Shown here in pieces: positions 4,218 through 7,200 of a stretch of DNA of 7,200 bases (position 1 is its first letter; the number at the start of each line of letters is the position of its first letter). The notes under the pieces are model-generated. The model made no database searches. It was not told where the DNA came from and saw nothing but the letters and a program-made list of their open reading frames with translations. Source of the stretch: Ruixingdingia sedimenti (lineage in GTDB: Bacteria > Pseudomonadota > Alphaproteobacteria > Rhodobacterales > Rhodobacteraceae); assembly GCF_031432425.1 (NCBI RefSeq), contig NZ_JAVKPH010000074.1:1-7200 (forward strand), read 5' to 3'. Both the position numbers and the translations under genes were made by a program.

Positions 4218-7200
4218 CCAATCGCAATATCGGCGTCTATATCCTGTTCAAGGCCGATGCGTCTCAGGCCAAAGCCGCGACCACCGAAGTCAAGGCCGCG
4301 GTCGCCAGCGTCACCGACGCGACCCGCGCGCAGGCCCAGGCCGATGCCCGCGCAGCCACGACGATCGAACAGGTGACCTCGACCCGCAAGCGTCAGACCG
4401 AGGCGACCCGCGCCCAGGTGGTCGCTGAGCGCCAGGCGCGCGAGGCGGCAATCACCGCCGCAACCAGCGGGGCGGCCACGGCGCTGCCGGCGGCGGCCTT
4501 CGACACCTCCGCGCTGACACGCGACACGACGGCCTGGGCGTCGTCGCTCGCGGGCGAGCTGCGGCAGACCACCGCCGTGGTTCATGAGGCGGGCACCGCG
4601 CTGCAATCGCTCCAGCCGCGCACGGCGGCGGCGGTCGGGGGCTTTCTGAAAGCTGCCGCGGCGGGTGCGGCCTGGCGAGCCGAACTGACCATGATCCGCG
4701 AGCGGCTCAACCCGGCCGTCGCCGCGCATCGCGAGCTGCAGGAGGCAATCAACAGCGTCGAGACCGCCGAGGCGGTCGGCGCGATCACCGCCCGTGAGGC
4801 ATCGGTCGCGATCGACCAGCTGTCCCGGGCGATGATCGACCTGCAGGCCCGGGCCCAAACAGCGGGGGTGTCGCTGACCGAGATCGGGCCTGCCACGCGG
4901 CAGGCCACCACCGCGATGCAGGCGCTGATCGAGCGGCAGACAGGGTTCACCGCTGCCAGCACGGCCAGCACCGCCGCGACCCTGCGGCATGGGCAGGCGC
5001 TGGATGATCTGCGCGCCCGGTTCAACCCGCTCTTCGCCGTGTCCCGCGCCTATGAGCAGGAGCTTCGCGATATTGCCGATGCCGAACGGCAAAATGCGAT
5101 CACGGCAGGAGAAGCCGCGGCGGCCCGCGAGCGGGCGGCACAGGCGATGGCTCCGGTTAACCGCGGGGGAGTGGCCGGTGGGGGTGCGGCGTCAGCCTAT
5201 ACGATGAACCTCGGGTTCCAGGCCAATGACATCGCGATGATGACCATGATCGGTCAGTCCCCTGGGGTCATGGCGATGCAGCAGGGCCCGCAGGTCGTCC
5301 AGATTTTCAACCAGATGAAATCTGCCGGGATGGCGATCGGGCCAGCTGTGGCAGCATCAATCTCCAGCCTCATCAATCCCATGGCTCTGGTTACCATCGG
5401 GGCCATAGCCGGCGGTGCTGCATTGGTGCAGTGGGCGATGTCCGCGATCAGCGCCGGGAAGGACACGCGGTCGTTCGGCGAAGTTCTCGAGAGCCTCTCA
5501 GCTGCCATCGACCGCTACCGATCCGCCAACGACCAAGCAAGACGCTCCACCATCGAACTGAAGGAAGAGTTCGGCTCGGCTGCCGATGCAGCCGGCGAAC
5601 TCATGCAGCGGATCGCGGAACGGGAACGCCGCGGCATCGAGCGCGATCTGACGGCTCTCCGCAAGGAGATCCCGAAGGAAATGGGGATCGATCTCCGGCC
5701 GCATCTGGAACTGGGCCAGCTTCGCGGTCAGGAGCACGATCTATTGCGATCCTTCGGCCTGAGTGGATGGCGCGAGGAGAGCTGGCAGACGGCACGATCC
5801 ATCGTTGCTGCGTTCCGGGAGGTCGAAAAGGCGACAACGCTCGATGAACAGATCGCCGCCGTTCAGGAACTGCATGGCCTCTATCTCCAGGCGGCCGAGG
5901 CCGCGGGCGGGATCAGCAAGCAGGAAGATGCTCATCTGGCGAAGATCCAGCAGACATTGCAGGGTCTGCTGCGGCTTCGTGGCGCCGACGAGAACTCCAA
6001 GGGTGCAACCGCGCTATCTCGAATGATCGCCGACTTCGAGCGCGAGGCCGAACTCGCTGCCGCGGTACTGGCCTATGGCGAAAACAGTGCCCAAGTCGAG
6101 GCGATCCGTGCCGATCACGCCCGTGAGGCGCTGCGCATCCGACTGGAAGATCTGAAGGTGGAAAAGGACAGCGGTGATGCGGGCCGCGCCCGAGAAGCGC
6201 TGGAGGCGCGCCTTGCGACAGATGCCGACGCTGCGACCGCGAAGCGCAGGAAGGCGGCGCGCGATATCGTCGGTGACCTAACCCGCCAAGCCGAAGTGTC
6301 GCAAGCGATCCTGCGCCATGGCGAGGAGGCGGTCGAGGTCGAGTTGGTGCGCGAGCGGCATGCGCGCGAACTGCTCGGCGCCCGGACGCTGGAAGCAGGG
6401 CTCGGATGGGTGCTCGCCGGACAGGCGCAGGCCCTGCTGGCTGCCGAACAGGACCGTCTACGCACGATCAAGGAGATGGAAGGAACCCGATCTGCCGACC
6501 GGATGATGGTCGATCTGATCGGCCAGGCCGCGATCAACGCGGCGATCCTGCAACATGGCGAAAACAGCATCCAGGTGAAGGAACTGCAGATCGCGGCCGA
6601 GCGGCGCCTGCACGAGGAAAGCCTCAAGACCCTGAAGGTTTCCGAGGCCCGCAAGGAGGAGTTGCGCCGGCAGTGGGAACTGACCAACGGTCTGGCCTCG
6701 GACGATCCCTTCGGCCGCCTGGCCGCGGCGCGCGACCGAGACCGGAGCCATGCCGACAGCCTCGCCCGGCTGGAGCTGGAACTGCGGCTGGTCGGCCAGA
6801 CCTCGACGATGCGCGCCCGGGCGCTGGCCATCCACGAGGCCGAGGTGCGGATGCGGCGCGAGGGCTACGACCTCGGCAGCCAGGAAATCGAGATCGAGAA
6901 GGCCCGCGCGGCCGCCCTGGCGGATATCACCACCGAACTGGAGCGGCAGCGCGACGCTTGGGACAAGGTCCATCGGGCGGCGGAAGGCATGATCGACGGA
7001 CCGATCGATGCGCTGCTCAAGGGCGATCTGAAGGGTGCGCTATCCTCCGTCGTGGAAGAGGTGGCGGGGCTTTGGTCTGAACTGGCCCTGAAGAACCCGC
7101 TGAAAAACCGGCTGCTGGGGACCAACTACGCCACGCTGGACGATGTGGGCGGCCTCGGCGGGATCGTCGGGCGGCTGTTCGGAGGCGCGCAGGCCGAGCC
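4214..7200 (+). CDS. Tail tape measure protein, N-terminal 995 residues (3' end outside window)
   Basis: The frame is open from GTG 4214 to the window end; I read every line and found no stop. The start is supported by GGAGG at 4202-4206 and the GTGA overlap. The protein sets tail length and sits inside the tube. Residues about 15-330 are Ala/Glu/Arg-rich, mainly helical. Residues 332-365 hold a TMP_2-type (PF06791) signature with 'GFQANDIAMM', 'GQSPGV' and 'QQGPQVVQIF'; it is followed by a hydrophobic stretch (377-407). Residues about 604-800 contain three repeats. Near 926-970, 'IDGPIDALLKGDLKGAL' and 'NPLKNRLLG' resemble the lambda-type tape measure C-terminal region. At roughly 1.5 Å per residue (rule for siphophages), 995 residues imply a tail of at least about 150 nm. 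The family call is secure from length, composition and context. Confidence 0.9.
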   Translation, partial: MTNRNIGVYILFKADASQAKAATTEVKAAVASVTDATRAQAQADARAATTIEQVTSTRKRQTEATRAQVVAERQAREAAITAATSGAATALPAAAFDTSALTRDTTAWASSLAGELRQTTAVVHEAGTALQSLQPRTAAAVGGFLKAAAAGAAWRAELTMIRERLNPAVAAHRELQEAINSVETAEAVGAITAREASVAIDQLSRAMIDLQARAQTAGVSLTEIGPATRQATTAMQALIERQTGFTAASTASTAATLRHGQALDDLRARFNPLFAVSRAYEQELRDIADAERQNAITAGEAAAARERAAQAMAPVNRGGVAGGGAASAYTMNLGFQANDIAMMTMIGQSPGVMAMQQGPQVVQIFNQMKSAGMAIGPAVAASISSLINPMALVTIGAIAGGAALVQWAMSAISAGKDTRSFGEVLESLSAAIDRYRSANDQARRSTIELKEEFGSAADAAGELMQRIAERERRGIERDLTALRKEIPKEMGIDLRPHLELGQLRGQEHDLLRSFGLSGWREESWQTARSIVAAFREVEKATTLDEQIAAVQELHGLYLQAAEAAGGISKQEDAHLAKIQQTLQGLLRLRGADENSKGATALSRMIADFEREAELAAAVLAYGENSAQVEAIRADHAREALRIRLEDLKVEKDSGDAGRAREALEARLATDADAATAKRRKAARDIVGDLTRQAEVSQAILRHGEEAVEVELVRERHARELLGARTLEAGLGWVLAGQAQALLAAEQDRLRTIKEMEGTRSADRMMVDLIGQAAINAAILQHGENSIQVKELQIAAERRLHEESLKTLKVSEARKEELRRQWELTNGLASDDPFGRLAAARDRDRSHADSLARLELELRLVGQTSTMRARALAIHEAEVRMRREGYDLGSQEIEIEKARAAALADITTELERQRDAWDKVHRAAEGMIDGPIDALLKGDLKGALSSVVEEVAGLWSELALKNPLKNRLLGTNYATLDDVGGLGGIVGRLFGGAQAE
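6023..6640 (+). repeat. Three tandem ~80-residue repeats within the tape measure protein
   Basis: Repeat units begin at 6023, 6266 and 6503 (residues 604, 685 and 764), so the periods are 81 and 79 residues. Each starts with a hydrophobic/Asp segment (MIADF, IVGDL, MMVDL). Exactly 18 residues later comes Gly-Glu in 'LAYGENS', 'LRHGEEA' or 'LQHGENS', followed by a Q/E-V-E/K segment and an Arg/His-rich helix ('RADHAREAL', 'RERHARELL', 'AERRLHEESL'). The first and third copies share the identical 13-mer ATGGCGAAAACAG at 6075-6087 and 6555-6567. The third copy is complete only to about 6640. The pattern suggests growth of the tape measure by internal duplication. Confidence 0.75.

Noticed and set aside
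4103..5092. A 329-codon open frame on the minus strand across the chaperone end and tape measure start
   Set aside because: It is a low-complexity Gly/Arg/Leu product opposite two supported genes. It is explained by codon bias of the + strand genes.
5342..5434. Hydrophobic stretch in the tape measure protein as evidence of a separate membrane protein or holin
   Set aside because: It is in frame within the long tape measure frame, just after the TMP_2-type signature, where such hydrophobic segments are usual.
6115..6831. A 238-codon Ser/Arg-rich minus-strand frame
   Set aside because: Its Ser/Arg/Ala composition is the mirror of the Glu/Ala/Arg-rich tape measure codons, and it crosses the repeats. 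No domain or ribosome-binding context supports it.
1..7200. CRISPR arrays, tRNA genes, insertion sequences, attachment sites
   Set aside because: Looked for regularly spaced repeats, tRNA-like cloverleaf segments and terminal inverted repeats. None was seen; almost the whole window is phage coding sequence.

Overview
The window is a compact, one-direction late-gene block of a tailed phage or prophage. All supported genes are on the + strand. The block is GC-rich with strong G/C third-position preference, and junctions are short gaps or stop/start overlaps. The composition and protein flavour suggest a siphovirus or prophage of a high-GC alphaproteobacterium, perhaps Rhodobacterales; that host call is inference. 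No integrase, lysis, replication or bacterial chromosomal gene is visible, so free phage and prophage cannot be told apart.

Layout: the C-terminal 210 residues of the major capsid protein (1-633); a small protein with a compact N-terminal domain, an acidic coiled coil and an Ala/Pro/Lys tail (644-1111); a 32-nt perfect-stem hairpin (1119-1150); an 85-residue protein that I identify as an Acb2/Tad1-type cyclic-nucleotide sponge, an anti-CBASS candidate (1179-1436); a DUF1320/Gp36-type head-tail connector (1440-1862); a Gp37/tail-terminator-type protein (1862-2293); a tiny Pro/acidic protein (2296-2469); the tail tube protein (2471-3400); a C10 run followed by a hairpin (3401-3433); a tail assembly chaperone (3469-3840) with a canonical -1 slippery heptamer directly before its stop, giving a 249-residue fusion that carries a DUF1799-like domain (to 4217); and a GTG-started tape measure protein (4214 to beyond 7200) with three internal repeats of about 80 residues.

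Together the genes make the capsid shell, the head-tail joint and the long non-contractile tail. The chaperone pair would coat the tape measure protein while tube subunits polymerise around it. The presence of tube, lambda-style frameshift chaperone and long tape measure, with no sheath gene between terminator and tube, indicates a siphovirus tail. DUF1320 and Gp37-type connectors also occur in Mu-like phages, so the block looks mosaic.

The most notable item is the small gene at 1179-1436. It sits among structural genes and would be easy to leave as hypothetical, but it matches my memory of the Acb2/Tad1 family over almost its whole length (GY-R/K-P near the N terminus, VN..K, then AKT...E and RAVFQP near the C terminus). 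Family names throughout come from memory of the families, not from a search.
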